DNA of 64,000 bases from Alloprevotella sp. oral taxon 473 str. F0040 (lineage in GTDB: Bacteria > Bacteroidota > Bacteroidia > Bacteroidales > Bacteroidaceae): positions 122,520-186,519 of the forward strand of contig NZ_KB290717.1 in NCBI RefSeq assembly GCF_000318095.2. Direction: 5' to 3'. This document shows positions 20,301 to 30,227 of this stretch, one piece after another. Every line of letters starts with the position of its first letter. The first letter of the stretch is position 1. Below the pieces are notes generated by a model. It saw only the letters and a list, made by a program, of their open reading frames with translations, was not told where the DNA came from and did not search any database. Both the position numbers and the translations under genes were made by a program.

Positions 20301-21304
20301 GTAGCAAGTTTCTCTAGAATCTCGCTTGTACCATCGGTCGAATGATTGTCAACAACAATGACATTAAAGGCGAAGTCTGCTTTTTGTGATAGTGCAGACT
20401 GAACCGCATCAGCAATAGTGCGCACACGATTGCGCACGGGGATAATCACCGATGCTATCACTGGAAATTTCTCCGTATTGCCTTCGAGGGGAACAGTGGG
20501 TAGTGAAACTATTTCCGTTGATGTTTGAGATACGTTGTGTATATACCCTGTTGCGTTTAGTAAAGAGGGAGGAAATGGAGTGGGGATATCGTCAAATTCT
20601 TCAGGGGAAATCCAGGCACCGATCTCTTTAAGATGCTGAGTACATGCTTTTTCCATTTCTAATTGTACTTCGCGAGCTGAAGGTTTTACGTAGTCAAACT
20701 GCTTTTCACCACTTTTGCGTATGTCCGTTTCTATCATAGAATAGAGTGGCTCACGTAGGTGTACAATTCCTCCTTTACGACTTAGGTAAAGCCGTAAGGC
20801 ATAAGAAGCTGCATATTTGAAGCGTTGCTTGTGTCCTATTGCAAAGTCTCGAAGTAAATCCCCACGGATAAGCCACAAACCACCAAAGTCAAAGTCATCA
20901 CGAACAGACCCAATTTGATAGTCATTGACAGGGTGTAACGTAGGAGCTGTGAAACTTCCATCTTCATTTTCATGTTGTTCCCAGCGATCTGCATAGACCA
21001 TCGAAGCATGAGTATCTTTTGCTACTTGAAGCATGCGATCTATACAACGATAATTGGGTAAAAATCCCTTGGGCTGCAAGAATAGAAGTACAAATTCAGC
21101 AGAACTCTCCCGAGCAATAGTGCGAATGCTCTTTGAAGAAGAGGGGTAATCAATGTTTATAGTGGATATTGCTGTTGTAGGGTGCTCAACATCGTCCTGT
21201 AAAACGTGCACACTTTCCACAGCAGGGTGAGCTGCCATGGAAAGTGCGATGTCTATGTTTTGGGAAGGACGGCAATAGATGAAGAAATCAATTGATGCAG
21301 TCAT
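17333..21304 (-). CDS. large fusion: GT2-like glycosyltransferase / DUF4922 / SpoIID-LytB
   Basis: 1323 residues in one open frame. Residues 1-240 look like a degenerate GT-A half; about 280-480 is a GT2 glycosyltransferase ([33 protein letters not shown] as Dx[10 protein letters not shown]). Residues about 590-880 match the DUF4922/HIT-like nucleotidyltransferase pattern with [29 protein letters not shown] and the catalytic-type DHMHFQAG near 676. Residues about 900-1320 are a SpoIID/LytB domain ([41 protein letters not shown] near 1283), a family that includes peptidoglycan glycan hydrolases and amidase enhancers. There is no signal peptide, which is odd for the SpoIID part. Overlap with the AmpG-like gene points to wall or amino-sugar metabolism. 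Domain names are from motif recall; each half could be checked by profile search. Confidence 0.85.
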   Translation of the reverse strand: MTASIDFFIYCRPSQNIDIALSMAAHPAVESVHVLQDDVEHPTTAISTINIDYPSSSKSIRTIARESSAEFVLLFLQPKGFLPNYRCIDRMLQVAKDTHASMVYADRWEQHENEDGSFTAPTLHPVNDYQIGSVRDDFDFGGLWLIRGDLLRDFAIGHKQRFKYAASYALRLYLSRKGGIVHLREPLYSMIETDIRKSGEKQFDYVKPSAREVQLEMEKACTQHLKEIGAWISPEEFDDIPTPFPPSLLNATGYIHNVSQTSTEIVSLPTVPLEGNTEKFPVIASVIIPVRNRVRTIADAVQSALSQKADFAFNVIVVDNHSTDGTSEILEKLATDSRVKVLTPQQTDLGIGGCWDLAIRSEFCGRFAIQLDSDDLYSDTDVLTRIVAAFREQKAAMVIGSYRMVDFSLNTLPPGLIDHAEWTSDNGRNNALRINGLGAPRAFDVTILRGIGVPNTSYGEDYALGLAISRHYRIGRIYDELYLCRRWEGNSDAALAIDAVNRHNAYKDQLRTIEIQARQQMNLRWNHNLQQSEVLDFIRQQLFAWEEVRERFENLHHSTELKSLPTATCTLAAQHNPTRIHSTKANITQDFLKKRPCFLCDNHRPKIQISLPVEGKYQVLINPYPILPQHLTIVSRRHTPQSLKGRLGDFCKMAMELPDFLLFYNGARCGASAPDHMHFQAGSRGVVPLERDWAQYEGSLERIYPISTEEIVEVEEAGYTHKHEGIYLLRNYACPAFVVIGEKSEGDQLLLSKLLSALPIASGMNEPDVNLLAWRSSGHAAHPDTTITIIFPRKKHRPACYAAEDSKQCLISPGAIDMAGLIITPRHEDFDALTSQQAAEILAEVTLSESEIATIMRKLHKPISSSAARRKTNIFNGRREPNVEVAIMSHSRIEFTLNTPFSAKGHIISGNQIVEYKDGTILWNGNAYSELSFLPDTPLNEASFTLQGVPIGINFHWERKLNQTFHGALYFKVHEESILAINHIPAELYLESVISSEMSPNASLELLKAHAVVSRSWLFRMMIQRRNNAQGEGNFFTFQRKDDEYIRWYGREEHTLFDVCADDHCQRYQGIPTISRPEVQKAINETRGLVLMSEGDICDARFSKCCGGMTERFSSCWEDQDEPYLVATRDLLPKSYNEQTASEVDLTSEQQATAWIKSTPAAFCHTQDKKILAQILNDYDQETTDYYRWEVSYSQEEISNLIQEKLGLNLGGIRAMIPIERGESGRLIRLKLVGTDKTMTIGKELEIRRALSRTHLYSSAFVVETSGETPEGLPATFHLYGAGWGHGVGLCQIGAAMMGAEGYNYEEILLHYYKNATIETKYE

Positions 21305-21409
21305 ATTCTAATAAAGCTGTATTCGCTCGAAGGCGAAGAGTTCCGTTGAATCACTCAACACTGCATTCTATGTTCACGAAAAAAAGCGTGCGTGAGTGTC
21401 TACCACGGG

Positions 21410-23917
21410 TTAAAGGGTATCGGAAGCGGTTAATTTCAATTTTTCACCTTGTTCATCTAAATCGATGTGAAGAATAGGCTTTTGCTCTCCATCCAAGAAG
21501 AGGTCACAGATTGGATCCTCCACATATTCTTGTAGTGTTCGGCGCAAAGAACGGGCACCATATACTGGGTCAAAAGCTTTTTTGGCAATAAACTGCTTAG
21601 CTGCAGGCGTAAGTATTAATTGGTGTCCGTTGTCTGACAGACGTTTGGCAAGAGCTTGAATTTCCAATTCGGCAATTTGGGCGATTCCTTCTGCATTGAG
21701 AGGGTCAAACATGATGATTTCATCAAGACGATTGAGGAATTCAGGTGCAAACTGGCGTTGTAGTGCTTTCCGAACAATGCTTTCTGCCGCATCTGCTGAG
21801 ATTCCATCGGAAGAACTACCAAAGCCTACACCAGCTCCAAATTCTTTTACTTGGCGACTCCCGCTATTTGAGGTCATTATAATGACCGTGTTGCGAAAAT
21901 CAACAGTAGTTCCGTTACCATCTGTCATACGCCCTTCATCCATAACTTGAAGAAGGGTGTTGAATACATCAGGGTGTGCCTTTTCTATTTCATCGAGTAG
22001 GATAATAGAGTACGGATGTCTACGCACTTGCTCAGTGAGCTGACCTCCTTCTTCATACCCGACATATCCTGGAGGGGCACCAATAAGGCGAGAGGTTGAG
22101 AACTTTTCTCCGTATTCACTCATGTCAATACGAATCAAAGAGTCTTTCGTGCCAAACATGAACTCTGCCAAAGTTTTTACTAAATGGGTTTTACCTACAC
22201 CAGTAGGCCCAACAAACATAAACGTCCCAATGGGGCGATTAGGGTCTTTAAGGCCAAGACGATTCCTCGTGATAGCGCGAGTTAGGCGGTGTATCGCACG
22301 ATTTTGTGCAATTACTTTGCTTGCTAGAGCTTGTTGCATTCCTTTAAGGCGAACAGTCTCTTCTTCTTGCATGCGTTCTACGGGAATACCACTCATCAGT
22401 GAAACTACACTGGCTATGTCCGCTTCGTCTACAGTAATACGATGTTCCTTCAGGTTTGCTTTCCATTCTGCTTTCAAGCGTTCCATTTCTCCTTCGGCTT
22501 GTCTAAGTTTGTCACGCAATTTAGCTGCTTCCTCATATTTTTGTTCAGCAGCTGCATTTTCTTTGGATAGGCGAAGTTCTTCTACAATCTTTTCTTGCGC
22601 GACAATAGGATCAGGCAATTGTACTTTTAATAAGTGCATACGGCTGCCAGCCTCATCTAAAGCGTCAATAGCTTTGTCTGGGAGAGAACGATCAGAAATA
22701 TAGCGTTCTGTCATTGTGACACACGCTCGCAGAGCTGCATCGGTGTAGCACACATTATGATGATCTTCGTAGCGCGCTTTGATGTTCTTGAGGATGATGA
22801 GAGTATCGGATGGGGTAGTAGGCTCCAGTTGTATCTTTTGGAAACGGCGTTCGAGTGCACCGTCTTTCTCGATTGTTTTTCGATACTCGCTAATGGTAGT
22901 AGCACCAATACACTGCACTTCACCACGTGCTAAAGCTGGCTTGAGTATGTTGGCTGCATCAAGTGAACCAGGGGCACTTCCTGCACCAATAATGGTGTGT
23001 ATTTCATCGATAAAGAGGATAATCTCACGATGAGCTTTGAGTTCTTCGATGAGTTTTCTCAAACGATCTTCAAATTGTCCTCGATACTGAGTACCTGCAA
23101 CAATAGAGGCCATGTCAATAGTAACAATGCGTTTGTTCATCAAAAGATGAGGTACTTGGTTTTTTACTATCAGTTGTGCCAAGCCTTCCACCAGTGCACT
23201 CTTACCCACACCAGGTTCTCCTATTAAGATGGGGTTATTCTTCTTACGACGTGTAAGAATCTGAGCTACGCGTTGTATTTCATCATGACGCCCCACAATA
23301 GGGTCTAACCATCCTTGTTCTGCTGCTTGCGTTAAATCTTGACCGAACTTATCTAAGATAGGAGTTTCGCTATTGGGGGAGCCACTAGATGGTGTGTTTT
23401 GTGGTACACTACGTTGAGCTTCTCCATTATTGCTAGGCATATCGCCAGCCATTTCCAAAGAATTGTCTGTGTTAGACTGAGAGGTTGCGGGAGTAGAGTT
23501 TTTGCTTGTGATGTCCTTATATTCTACGCCATATTGATTAATTAGCTTGCATGCCTCGTTATGACGGTCTCGAAGCAAAGCAAGAAGCATGTGTATATCG
23601 GTTGTTTCTTGTGATTTCTGTAGTCGTGCTTCTAAATGTGACAATCGGAGGATACGTTCTGTATCAGCATCGAGCTGAGGTTCTTCAGCAGTGACTTCCT
23701 TATTAGTGAGGTTGGCCATCCTTTGTTCGAGCGTATCACGTAGAAGCTCCACTGGGGCTCCCAAATTCTCAATCATTTGTCGCACCTGCCCCTCTTGATT
23801 ACGGAGCATGGCAAGCAACAACGCCAAGGAAGTCACTTTCGGATGATGAAAGCGACGAGACTCCTCCTTACTTAGGGTGAGAACTTGGGCAATTATAGGC
23901 GATAAGTTGTCAATCAT
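21410..23917 (-). CDS. clpC: ATP-dependent Clp protease ATP-binding subunit ClpC
   Basis: 835-residue AAA+ unfoldase that feeds substrates to ClpP. Order: two Clp-N repeats (about 1-150), a Gln/Ser/Asn-rich linker, first AAA module with [13 protein letters not shown] and [12 protein letters not shown], a UVR-like coiled segment ([19 protein letters not shown]) in the middle domain, second AAA module with [14 protein letters not shown] and [14 protein letters not shown], and the C-terminal D2-small domain. The UVR-type middle domain favours ClpC over ClpA or ClpB. 105 bases separate it from the following fusion gene. Confidence 0.95.
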   Translation of the reverse strand: MIDNLSPIIAQVLTLSKEESRRFHHPKVTSLALLLAMLRNQEGQVRQMIENLGAPVELLRDTLEQRMANLTNKEVTAEEPQLDADTERILRLSHLEARLQKSQETTDIHMLLALLRDRHNEACKLINQYGVEYKDITSKNSTPATSQSNTDNSLEMAGDMPSNNGEAQRSVPQNTPSSGSPNSETPILDKFGQDLTQAAEQGWLDPIVGRHDEIQRVAQILTRRKKNNPILIGEPGVGKSALVEGLAQLIVKNQVPHLLMNKRIVTIDMASIVAGTQYRGQFEDRLRKLIEELKAHREIILFIDEIHTIIGAGSAPGSLDAANILKPALARGEVQCIGATTISEYRKTIEKDGALERRFQKIQLEPTTPSDTLIILKNIKARYEDHHNVCYTDAALRACVTMTERYISDRSLPDKAIDALDEAGSRMHLLKVQLPDPIVAQEKIVEELRLSKENAAAEQKYEEAAKLRDKLRQAEGEMERLKAEWKANLKEHRITVDEADIASVVSLMSGIPVERMQEEETVRLKGMQQALASKVIAQNRAIHRLTRAITRNRLGLKDPNRPIGTFMFVGPTGVGKTHLVKTLAEFMFGTKDSLIRIDMSEYGEKFSTSRLIGAPPGYVGYEEGGQLTEQVRRHPYSIILLDEIEKAHPDVFNTLLQVMDEGRMTDGNGTTVDFRNTVIIMTSNSGSRQVKEFGAGVGFGSSSDGISADAAESIVRKALQRQFAPEFLNRLDEIIMFDPLNAEGIAQIAELEIQALAKRLSDNGHQLILTPAAKQFIAKKAFDPVYGARSLRRTLQEYVEDPICDLFLDGEQKPILHIDLDEQGEKLKLTASDTL

Positions 23918-23958
23918 TATTCTGTATCGGATATATCTTTATAAAAGAGTAATCTTTG

Positions 23959-23966
23959 CAAAGGTA
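23959..23966 (-). promoter_or_regulatory. -7 box of clpC
   Basis: TACCTTTG on the minus strand, 42 bases before the clpC start. It lies in a short palindrome (CTTTGCAAAG). A TTG box at the usual distance is not clear. Confidence 0.5.
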
Positions 23967-24038
23967 CAACTTTCTAGCTGTAAACCTTGCTCTCTTCCTA
24001 CAATAATAATGCCAAAGCATGGTTTTTCGTCGAAAAAC

Positions 24039-24069
24039 TTGGCTGTTTTATCAGAATGTTGTAATTTTG
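24039..24069 (+). promoter_or_regulatory. promoter of the rpsF-rpsR-rplI operon
   Basis: TTGG (24039-24042), 19 bases, TAATTTTG (24062-24069). Just upstream (24022-24038) is an 8-bp palindrome GTTTTTCG/CGAAAAAC, which could be part of a regulatory site shared with divergent clpC. The leader to rpsF is about 90 nt. Confidence 0.8.
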
Positions 24070-24168
24070 CAACGTCTTTTGGACTTATAGTGTGCTATCA
24101 GGTAAATGATTAGTCTAGAAGTAAGTCAGAAAGAGCATTATTTATTCACTCAATACATTCACAACATG

Positions 24169-24504
24169 ATGAATCAGTATGAGACCGTTTTCATCCTCAC
24201 TCCCGTTTTGTCTGAAGTTCAGATGAAGGAAGCGGTCGAAAAGTTCAAAGGTATCCTCACCGCTAATGGTGCTGAGGTTATCAATGAAGAGAACTGGGGC
24301 CTCAAGAAGTTGGCTTATGCCATCGATAAGAAGAGCACTGGTTTTTATCAATTGGTGGAGTTCAAGGCTGAACCCTCTGTAGTAGACAAATTGGAAGTTG
24401 GTTTCCGTCGTGATGAACGCGTAATCCGTTTCCTTACTGTTAAACTCGACAAGTTTGCTGCTGAATATGCTGCAAAGCGTCGTTCAAATAAGAAGGAGGA
24501 CTAA
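24169..24504 (+). CDS. rpsF: 30S ribosomal protein S6
   Basis: 111 residues from ATG 24169 (an adjacent ATG at 24166 is equally possible); the frame extends to 24106 but the family N-terminus [15 protein letters not shown] begins here. Binds 16S rRNA together with S18 in the platform of the small subunit; motifs [21 protein letters not shown] and [11 protein letters not shown] are as expected. First gene of the usual S6-S18-L9 operon, 3 bases from rpsR. Confidence 0.98.
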   Translation: MNQYETVFILTPVLSEVQMKEAVEKFKGILTANGAEVINEENWGLKKLAYAIDKKSTGFYQLVEFKAEPSVVDKLEVGFRRDERVIRFLTVKLDKFAAEYAAKRRSNKKED

Positions 24505-24507
24505 AAC

Positions 24508-24771
24508 ATGGCACAATCTGAAATTCGTTATTTGACTCCCCCTACCGTAGACGTTAAGAAGAAGAAGTACTGCCGTTTCAAGAAGAGCGGTATTAAGTAC
24601 ATCGACTACAAAGATCCTGAATTCCTCAAGAAGTTCCTAAACGAACAAGGTAAGATTCTACCCCGTCGTATCACTGGTACTTCTTTGAAGTTCCAACGTC
24701 GTGTGGCTCAGGCCGTGAAGCGTGCTCGTCATCTTGCACTCCTTCCCTTCGTAACTGACTTGATGAAATAA
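24508..24771 (+). CDS. rpsR: 30S ribosomal protein S18
   Basis: 87-residue ribosomal protein that pairs with S6. Basic N-terminal tail with [20 protein letters not shown] and the family core [22 protein letters not shown]. Zinc-type cysteines are reduced to one. A gap of 18 bases leads to rplI. Confidence 0.98.
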   Translation: MAQSEIRYLTPPTVDVKKKKYCRFKKSGIKYIDYKDPEFLKKFLNEQGKILPRRITGTSLKFQRRVAQAVKRARHLALLPFVTDLMK

Positions 24772-24789
24772 TAAAGAGGAGGTACACAC

Positions 24790-25239
24790 ATGGAAATTAT
24801 TCTCAAAGAAAACGTGCAAGGTCTCGGTTTCAAGAATGAAATCGTTACCGTGAAGGACGGCTACGGTCGTAACTTCCTCATTCCTACTGGTAAGGCTGTT
24901 GTTGCTACTCCTTCTGCAAAGAAGGAACTCGCTGAAGTTCTTAAGCAACAAGCTCACAAGCTCGAGAAAATCAAGAATGATGCTCTCGCACTTGCTGCCA
25001 AAATCAATGCTGTTGAAGGTATCAAGATTGCAACTAAGGTTAGCGCTACTGGTGCAATCTACGGCTCTGTAACTAGCCTTCACATTTCAGAAGAGCTTGC
25101 TAAGCTCGGTCTTGAAGTAGATCGTAAGAGCATTGTTCTGAAGGACGTTAAAGAAATTGGTTCTTACAAGGCTGCTGTAAAGCTTCACAAGGATGTAACT
25201 GCTGAAGTTGCTTTCGAAGTTGTTGCTGAAGAAGCCTAA
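24790..25239 (+). CDS. rplI: 50S ribosomal protein L9
   Basis: 149-residue protein of the large subunit at the base of the L1 stalk. The N-terminal RNA-binding domain starts MEIILKENVQGLGFKNEIV with the GYGRNFLIP signature, followed by the long connecting helix (KKELAEVLKQQAHKLEKI) and the C-terminal domain. Ends the operon; a terminator follows. Confidence 0.98.
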   Translation: MEIILKENVQGLGFKNEIVTVKDGYGRNFLIPTGKAVVATPSAKKELAEVLKQQAHKLEKIKNDALALAAKINAVEGIKIATKVSATGAIYGSVTSLHISEELAKLGLEVDRKSIVLKDVKEIGSYKAAVKLHKDVTAEVAFEVVAEEA

Positions 25240-25272
25240 ACTTCCCCTTGCAGCTGTAAGTAACTAGCATTT

Positions 25273-25310
25273 ACGCTGTACTCCTATAACAGGGGTACAG
25301 CGTTTTTCTT
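25273..25310 (+). terminator. terminator of the rpsF operon
   Basis: Stem ACGCTGTAC with GTACAGCGT (plus two further pairs around a mismatch), loop TATAACA, followed by five T. The 170 bases after it up to truA hold nothing that I recognise. Confidence 0.9.
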
Positions 25311-25481
25311 TACTTATGATTTTGCGCAAGTGATGACTTTTCTTGTATTAAGCTGCAATTCCGAGGAAGCTTGGTTGGTGGCATACTGCATCCTCTTTCA
25401 TACTAAGTCGCTAGTAAGTGCGGAGATTGATTTTTATCCGAAAATATAACTTGCATCTCTCTGCACTATAAATTATATTTT

Positions 25482-26210
25482 ATGCGTTACTTTATCACCT
25501 TTTCTTACGACGGTACCAATTATCATGGATGGCAAGTCCAACCCAATGCAAACAGTGTACAAGCCCGCCTGAATGATGCCCTAACGAAATTGTTGCCAGT
25601 TCCCACAGAATGTGTTGGAGCTGGGCGAACAGACACTGGGGTTCATGCATCTATGATGGTGGCTCATTTTGATACTGACCAAATCTTGGATGAAGAAGCT
25701 TTTGCTTTCAGATTAAATCGCATAGTTCCTGCAGATATAGCCATTGAGAAAGTGGAAAGAGTGGCGGATGATAAGCATGCGCGCTTTGACGCGAAACAAC
25801 GAACATACCATTATTATGTCTATTCTAAAAAGAATCCCTATCGTCGCCATTACGCAAACAGATTGTCTTATGTGCCAGACTATGATTTGATGAATGAAGC
25901 TGCTAAAGTGTTACTAGATGTCGATGACTTTACTAGCTTTTCTAAAGTAAACAACGATCAAAAAACCAATATTTGCACTGTAACTCATGCACAGTGGGCG
26001 CAGATAGACGGAGATTATTGGAGATTTGAAATAACTGCTAATCGTTTCCTGCGCAATATGGTGCGTGCAATAGTTGGGACTTTATTGGAGGTTGGAAGGG
26101 GACGTATGTCTGTGAAAGAATTTCGAGAAGTTATTATGGCGCAAAATAGATGCTCTGCAGGTGAAAGTGTTGCAGGTAACGCTTTATTCTTAGTTGATAT
26201 CCAGTATTAA
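25482..26210 (+). CDS. truA: tRNA pseudouridine(38-40) synthase TruA
   Basis: 242-residue pseudouridine synthase modifying positions 38-40 in the anticodon arm of many tRNAs. Start MRYFITFSYDGTNYHGWQVQ, catalytic Asp in GAGRTDTGVHA at about residue 52, RFLRNMVRAIVGTLLEVGRG near the end. An EamA permease gene follows after 20 bases and is probably co-transcribed. Confidence 0.96.
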   Translation: MRYFITFSYDGTNYHGWQVQPNANSVQARLNDALTKLLPVPTECVGAGRTDTGVHASMMVAHFDTDQILDEEAFAFRLNRIVPADIAIEKVERVADDKHARFDAKQRTYHYYVYSKKNPYRRHYANRLSYVPDYDLMNEAAKVLLDVDDFTSFSKVNNDQKTNICTVTHAQWAQIDGDYWRFEITANRFLRNMVRAIVGTLLEVGRGRMSVKEFREVIMAQNRCSAGESVAGNALFLVDIQY

Positions 26211-26230
26211 TAGCTAGTGCAAATTTAGTC

Positions 26231-27151
26231 ATGTGGTTTTTTCTTGCCGTTGTTTCTGCTATCTGCTTGGGATTTTATGATGTATTCAAAAAAATATCTT
26301 TGCGTGATAATGCAGTGCTTCCCGTGTTGCTGCTCAACACTCTTATTGGTAGTCTCTTGTTTCTCCCTCTAATTCTATTATCACATGTAGGTTTGGTATC
26401 TTCGGAGAGTCATTGGTTTGTGCCATCTTCAACCATAGAAGTACATTCTTGGGTCTTACTCAAAGCCATAATTGTATTATCTTCTTGGATTTGTGGTTAT
26501 TTTGCCATGAAGCATTTACCGATAACATTGGTGGGTCCCATTAATGCTACACGGCCAGTAATGACCTTATTGGGCGCTATGCTAATTTTTCACGAGCAGT
26601 TTAATGAGTGGCAGTGGGTTGGTGTTACTTTAGCTATTTTCTCCTTCTTCTTGATGAGTAGAAGTGGCCGGAAAGAAGGAGTTCTTTTCTTTCGCAATAA
26701 ATGGATTTTTCTCCTGATGCTAGCCGCGATACTTGGTGCATGTAGTGGACTTTACGATAAGTTTCTGCTCCGTAGTTCCGATTTAGGTGGGTTAGGTCTC
26801 AATCCAGTCTTCGTACAATCGTGGTTCAATATCTATCAGTTTGGATTGATGGGTTTGATTTATGCTTTTCTTTGGTGGCCTGTTCGTAAAAGTACTACAC
26901 CTTTTCAGTGGAGATGGTCGATTCTTGGCATTAGTATTTTTTTGGCCTTAGCAGATTTAGTCTATTTTTATGCGCTTACAGATCCTGATGTACTAATAGC
27001 TATTGTTTCGATGACGCGCAGAAGTAGTGTATTAGTTAGTTTTCTCTTTGGTGCTTTTTTATGGCACGAGAATAATATTCGTGCAAAGGCTATTGATCTT
27101 CTCTTAGTTTTTATCAGTCTATTGTTTCTTTGTATAGGAGCAATGAAGTAA
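26231..27151 (+). CDS. EamA-family (DMT) permease
   Basis: 306 residues, about ten transmembrane helices in two EamA halves (about 1-140 and 155-305), the architecture of drug/metabolite transporters. ITLVGPINATRPVMTLLGAML in the first half is the typical conserved region. No substrate can be assigned. Lies 20 bases after truA and is followed by a strong bidirectional terminator. Confidence 0.88.
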   Translation: MWFFLAVVSAICLGFYDVFKKISLRDNAVLPVLLLNTLIGSLLFLPLILLSHVGLVSSESHWFVPSSTIEVHSWVLLKAIIVLSSWICGYFAMKHLPITLVGPINATRPVMTLLGAMLIFHEQFNEWQWVGVTLAIFSFFLMSRSGRKEGVLFFRNKWIFLLMLAAILGACSGLYDKFLLRSSDLGGLGLNPVFVQSWFNIYQFGLMGLIYAFLWWPVRKSTTPFQWRWSILGISIFLALADLVYFYALTDPDVLIAIVSMTRRSSVLVSFLFGAFLWHENNIRAKAIDLLLVFISLLFLCIGAMK

Positions 27152-27220
27152 AAAGTTCAATTTAGTTGTTTAGAGAACTACTTACGACACAGTTTCTGCT
27201 TTGTTTTCAAACTATACTAC

Positions 27221-27262
27221 TTAAAAGGATGGATTGGTTGAAAGACCAATTCATCCTTTTAA
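27221..27262. terminator. bidirectional terminator
   Basis: 18-bp hairpin (27221-27238 with 27245-27262, one G-T pair) with TGAAAG loop; the stem ends are AAAA/TTTT so it serves transcripts from both sides: the EamA gene on + and the TonB receptor gene on -. Confidence 0.85.
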
Positions 27263-27354
27263 GTTATTCATTAGCATAGACTTCATTTACTATTTAGATT
27301 CTGTGAAGTGTAATATCCCTCTGCAAGGAGAGCCTATTTTATGAGATCATTGAG

Positions 27355-29757
27355 TCAGAATTGCAATGAGAACCTGAGATTTAGTTGACGTCCAGTTAAA
27401 TAATTGGGCACCGCGTGTTGTATGTTGCTAACATCAGTAATCCAATAGTAGGAACTGACGTTTCTGATGCCTAATAGATTGAAGCAGTCAAGACCAATCC
27501 AGGCGTTGCTCAGCCATCGTCCTGGACCAATGACTGGGCGACGTCCATCTTTTAACTGGACTTTGAACAGATGATAAGCTAAACCTATATCAACACGTTT
27601 GTAGGAAGGGGCACGGTAGATTAGTGAGTTTTGACTTGAGTGGGGAGGAACAAAAGGAAGTCCACCAGTTAAAGCCCCTCGCAGAGTTACAGCCCAGCGG
27701 GTACTACCTGGAAAGTAGTCTGTGAAGAAGAGAGAGAGGTTATAAATCTGATCAGTAGGTCGAGGAGTCCATGATCCATGTAACTTCTCTTTAGTTCGCA
27801 TCAGAGAAAGGGTCAGCCAAGAGTCTGTTCCTGGTACAAACTCTCCAAAGAGCTTAAAGTCAATACCTGCCGCAAAGCCATTAGTGGTTTTGTCACCCTC
27901 GTATACTATTCGTACGTTGTCTACGCTATAAGGGATGAGGCGAGAGAAGTACTTATAGTAGGCTTCTGCTGTTAGTTTAAAAGGTCTGTTCATCATGCGA
28001 AAAGCATAGTCACTGCCTATTACAAGCTGGAAAGAACGCTGACTGCGAGCTTGGGTGTTTAGCAAGACTTCAGTAACGCCATTACGCATGGTTGTTTGTC
28101 GCAATTCTTTGTAGAAAGGAGTCTGATAGTACCATCCTGTTGCTAGACGAAAAGTCCAATTGTCGCGGCGTGATGGTATAAACCCAATTGAAAAACGAGG
28201 AGAGAAGAAGGACTCAGAATTCCAATTCCTGTATGTAAATCTCAAGCCGTATGTGATATTAAACAACCCAATAGCAGCATTCTTGCGATAAGTATCTTGG
28301 AGGAATGCTTCAGTAGTATGAGCCGTCAGTCTGTTTTCTGAATGTAGCGAACGAATAAGCTGTAATGTTTCTGCTGAATGTGGCAGTGAATAACCTGAGG
28401 AGTCACGCATCTCCCATTCTCTTGATCGCTCCATAGCATATTCTTTTCTCCAGTCAATGCCAGCTGACAACTGGTGACTATATAAACGAGTACCGAAGCG
28501 AAGCCCCAATTTGAAAATTCGAGCATTTAAGAAATTACGTGCATGTTCCATGTAAGTCCCCACACCTAAATGCGTAGTTGTCGTAGCTTCACTTAGCCAG
28601 TATTGCCCTTGAATATCATAAGTTTCTCGTTCATTAGTTGAAAAATTTGAAACTTGGGCAGCTAAATAAGTAGATGAGGTTAGGTGTCGTGTGAGGGTTG
28701 CAGCTGTAAATAGGGATTGGAATCGATCCTCTTCTTTGCCATCAAAATATACTTTGAATGAACGCGCATCGAACAAGGTACCAAAACGTGTTTCACGGTC
28801 TTGAGGAACAAAGGAATAACGGTTGTCTGCGAAATTACCTAATACATCAAGTGACCATTTAGCAGAAGGCTTCCATGATGCAAAGAGTTGGTAATCCAAA
28901 AAGTTTGGATTATACTCTCCATTTGTGTCAAGAGAACCAAGTAAATAACTAGTAGTCTTATAGCGGATGCTACTCATGAGAGAGTATGTTCCCTTTTTAT
29001 TCCCCCAACCAGCATACAGGCCACCACCTAAAAGTGAAGCGTTTGCGGATGCTTCAAAGCGGTCAGGGCGTTTATAGCTAATATCTAGTACTGATGACAT
29101 TTTGTCACCATATTTAGCTTCAAAACCACCTGCAGAGAAGCGGATGCTTTCTACCATGTCGCTATTAATAATAGAAAGACCCTCTTGCTGTCCCGAACGA
29201 ACTAGTTGAGGGCGATAAAGTTCAATACCATTAAGATATACGACATTCTCGTCAAAGGAACCCCCTCGTACGTTATATTGAGATGAAAGTTCACTATGAG
29301 TCGAAACCCCTGCTTGTGCAGTAACAAGCTCTTCGACGGCATTACCAGTAGTGGAAGGGGCTTGACGATTGGAGTCGAGTGTAATTCTTTGAGTTGTGCC
29401 CAATTGTTTGCCTTGCGCTTTGACTACCGCTTCACCTACCATAACAGAATAGTCGGGAAGAATGAAGTCAATGCGTACAGAGTCTTTGGGGGCTAGTAGT
29501 GTCCGTTTACGAGTTTCGTAGCCTATCATGCCACAAACTACTATAACGCTGTCAGAAGAAGCACAATATAAGCTGTATTCTCCTCGAAGATTACTCACTG
29601 TTACTACTGCTGTGCCGGCTATGCGCACAGAGGCAAGCTCTATGGGTAAACCATGGGTATCGCGAACGGAACCAAAAATCTTGACCCGTTGGGCAGACGC
29701 CGTGGCTATCAATAGAGTGGTAAAGGTAAGAAAAAGGAGAAGACGTAAACGAAGCAT
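27355..29757 (-). CDS. TonB-dependent outer-membrane receptor
   Basis: 800 residues. Signal peptide 1-22 (LLLFLTFTTLLIATASA), a carboxypeptidase-regulatory-like beta-sandwich at about 25-105 (GSVRDTHGLPIELASVRI...GEYSLY), a plug domain at about 115-235 (YNVRGGSFDENVVYLNGIELYRP) and a C-terminal barrel ending in an aromatic residue (LNLRFSLQF). Transports an unknown ligand across the outer membrane with TonB energy. No SusD partner is adjacent, so it is not a classical polysaccharide pair. The start is 23 bases after the RapZ-domain gene, suggesting the same transcript as that gene and the kinase. Confidence 0.93.
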   Translation of the reverse strand: MLRLRLLLFLTFTTLLIATASAQRVKIFGSVRDTHGLPIELASVRIAGTAVVTVSNLRGEYSLYCASSDSVIVVCGMIGYETRKRTLLAPKDSVRIDFILPDYSVMVGEAVVKAQGKQLGTTQRITLDSNRQAPSTTGNAVEELVTAQAGVSTHSELSSQYNVRGGSFDENVVYLNGIELYRPQLVRSGQQEGLSIINSDMVESIRFSAGGFEAKYGDKMSSVLDISYKRPDRFEASANASLLGGGLYAGWGNKKGTYSLMSSIRYKTTSYLLGSLDTNGEYNPNFLDYQLFASWKPSAKWSLDVLGNFADNRYSFVPQDRETRFGTLFDARSFKVYFDGKEEDRFQSLFTAATLTRHLTSSTYLAAQVSNFSTNERETYDIQGQYWLSEATTTTHLGVGTYMEHARNFLNARIFKLGLRFGTRLYSHQLSAGIDWRKEYAMERSREWEMRDSSGYSLPHSAETLQLIRSLHSENRLTAHTTEAFLQDTYRKNAAIGLFNITYGLRFTYRNWNSESFFSPRFSIGFIPSRRDNWTFRLATGWYYQTPFYKELRQTTMRNGVTEVLLNTQARSQRSFQLVIGSDYAFRMMNRPFKLTAEAYYKYFSRLIPYSVDNVRIVYEGDKTTNGFAAGIDFKLFGEFVPGTDSWLTLSLMRTKEKLHGSWTPRPTDQIYNLSLFFTDYFPGSTRWAVTLRGALTGGLPFVPPHSSQNSLIYRAPSYKRVDIGLAYHLFKVQLKDGRRPVIGPGRWLSNAWIGLDCFNLLGIRNVSSYYWITDVSNIQHAVPNYLTGRQLNLRFSLQF

Positions 29758-29780
29758 ATAAGAATAACGATAAACAAGTC

Positions 29781-30227
29781 TTAATATTGTGCTGCAAATG
29801 TCTGGCGAATGCCTTGTTCGCGATGTTCTAGTATCACAGCTATCCCAAATTTCTTATGAAGATGCTCCGCAAGGTGTTGAGCTGAATATACGCTACGATG
29901 TTGCCCCCCTGTGCATCCAAAAGAAAACATCAAGCTGGTGAAACCGCGTTCCATATAGCGAGATACATGAACATCTGCCAGCGCAAATACGTGCTCTAAG
30001 AATATGAGTATTTCTCCATCATTCTCAAGAAAATCAATGACAGGTTGGTCTAGTCCCGTAAGTTGTTTGTAGGGTTCGTAGCGGCCAGGGTTATGTGTGC
30101 TACGACAATCAAAAATGTATCCCCCACCATTCCCGCTTTCATCACTAGGGATGCCTTTCTTATAGGAAAAACTGAATATACGTACTACAAGATTATTCTT
30201 ACTTTCTATTGTATCTTTACTATGCAT
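29781..30227 (-). CDS. stand-alone RapZ C-terminal-domain protein
   Basis: 148 residues matching only the C-terminal half of RapZ ([38 protein letters not shown]); the N-terminal kinase half is missing. In E. coli the C-domain of RapZ senses glucosamine-6-phosphate. Here it overlaps the AmgK-like kinase gene by 8 bases. In Bacteroidales such a protein often accompanies amino-sugar kinases, as far as I recall, so a role in amino-sugar sensing or processing is plausible but unproven. Confidence 0.88.
   Translation of the reverse strand: MHSKDTIESKNNLVVRIFSFSYKKGIPSDESGNGGGYIFDCRSTHNPGRYEPYKQLTGLDQPVIDFLENDGEILIFLEHVFALADVHVSRYMERGFTSLMFSFGCTGGQHRSVYSAQHLAEHLHKKFGIAVILEHREQGIRQTFAAQY

Noticed and set aside
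25333-25449. 38-residue open frame before truA on the plus strand
   Set aside because: No hydrophobic or conserved pattern, no promoter of its own and ends within the likely truA leader; treated as chance.
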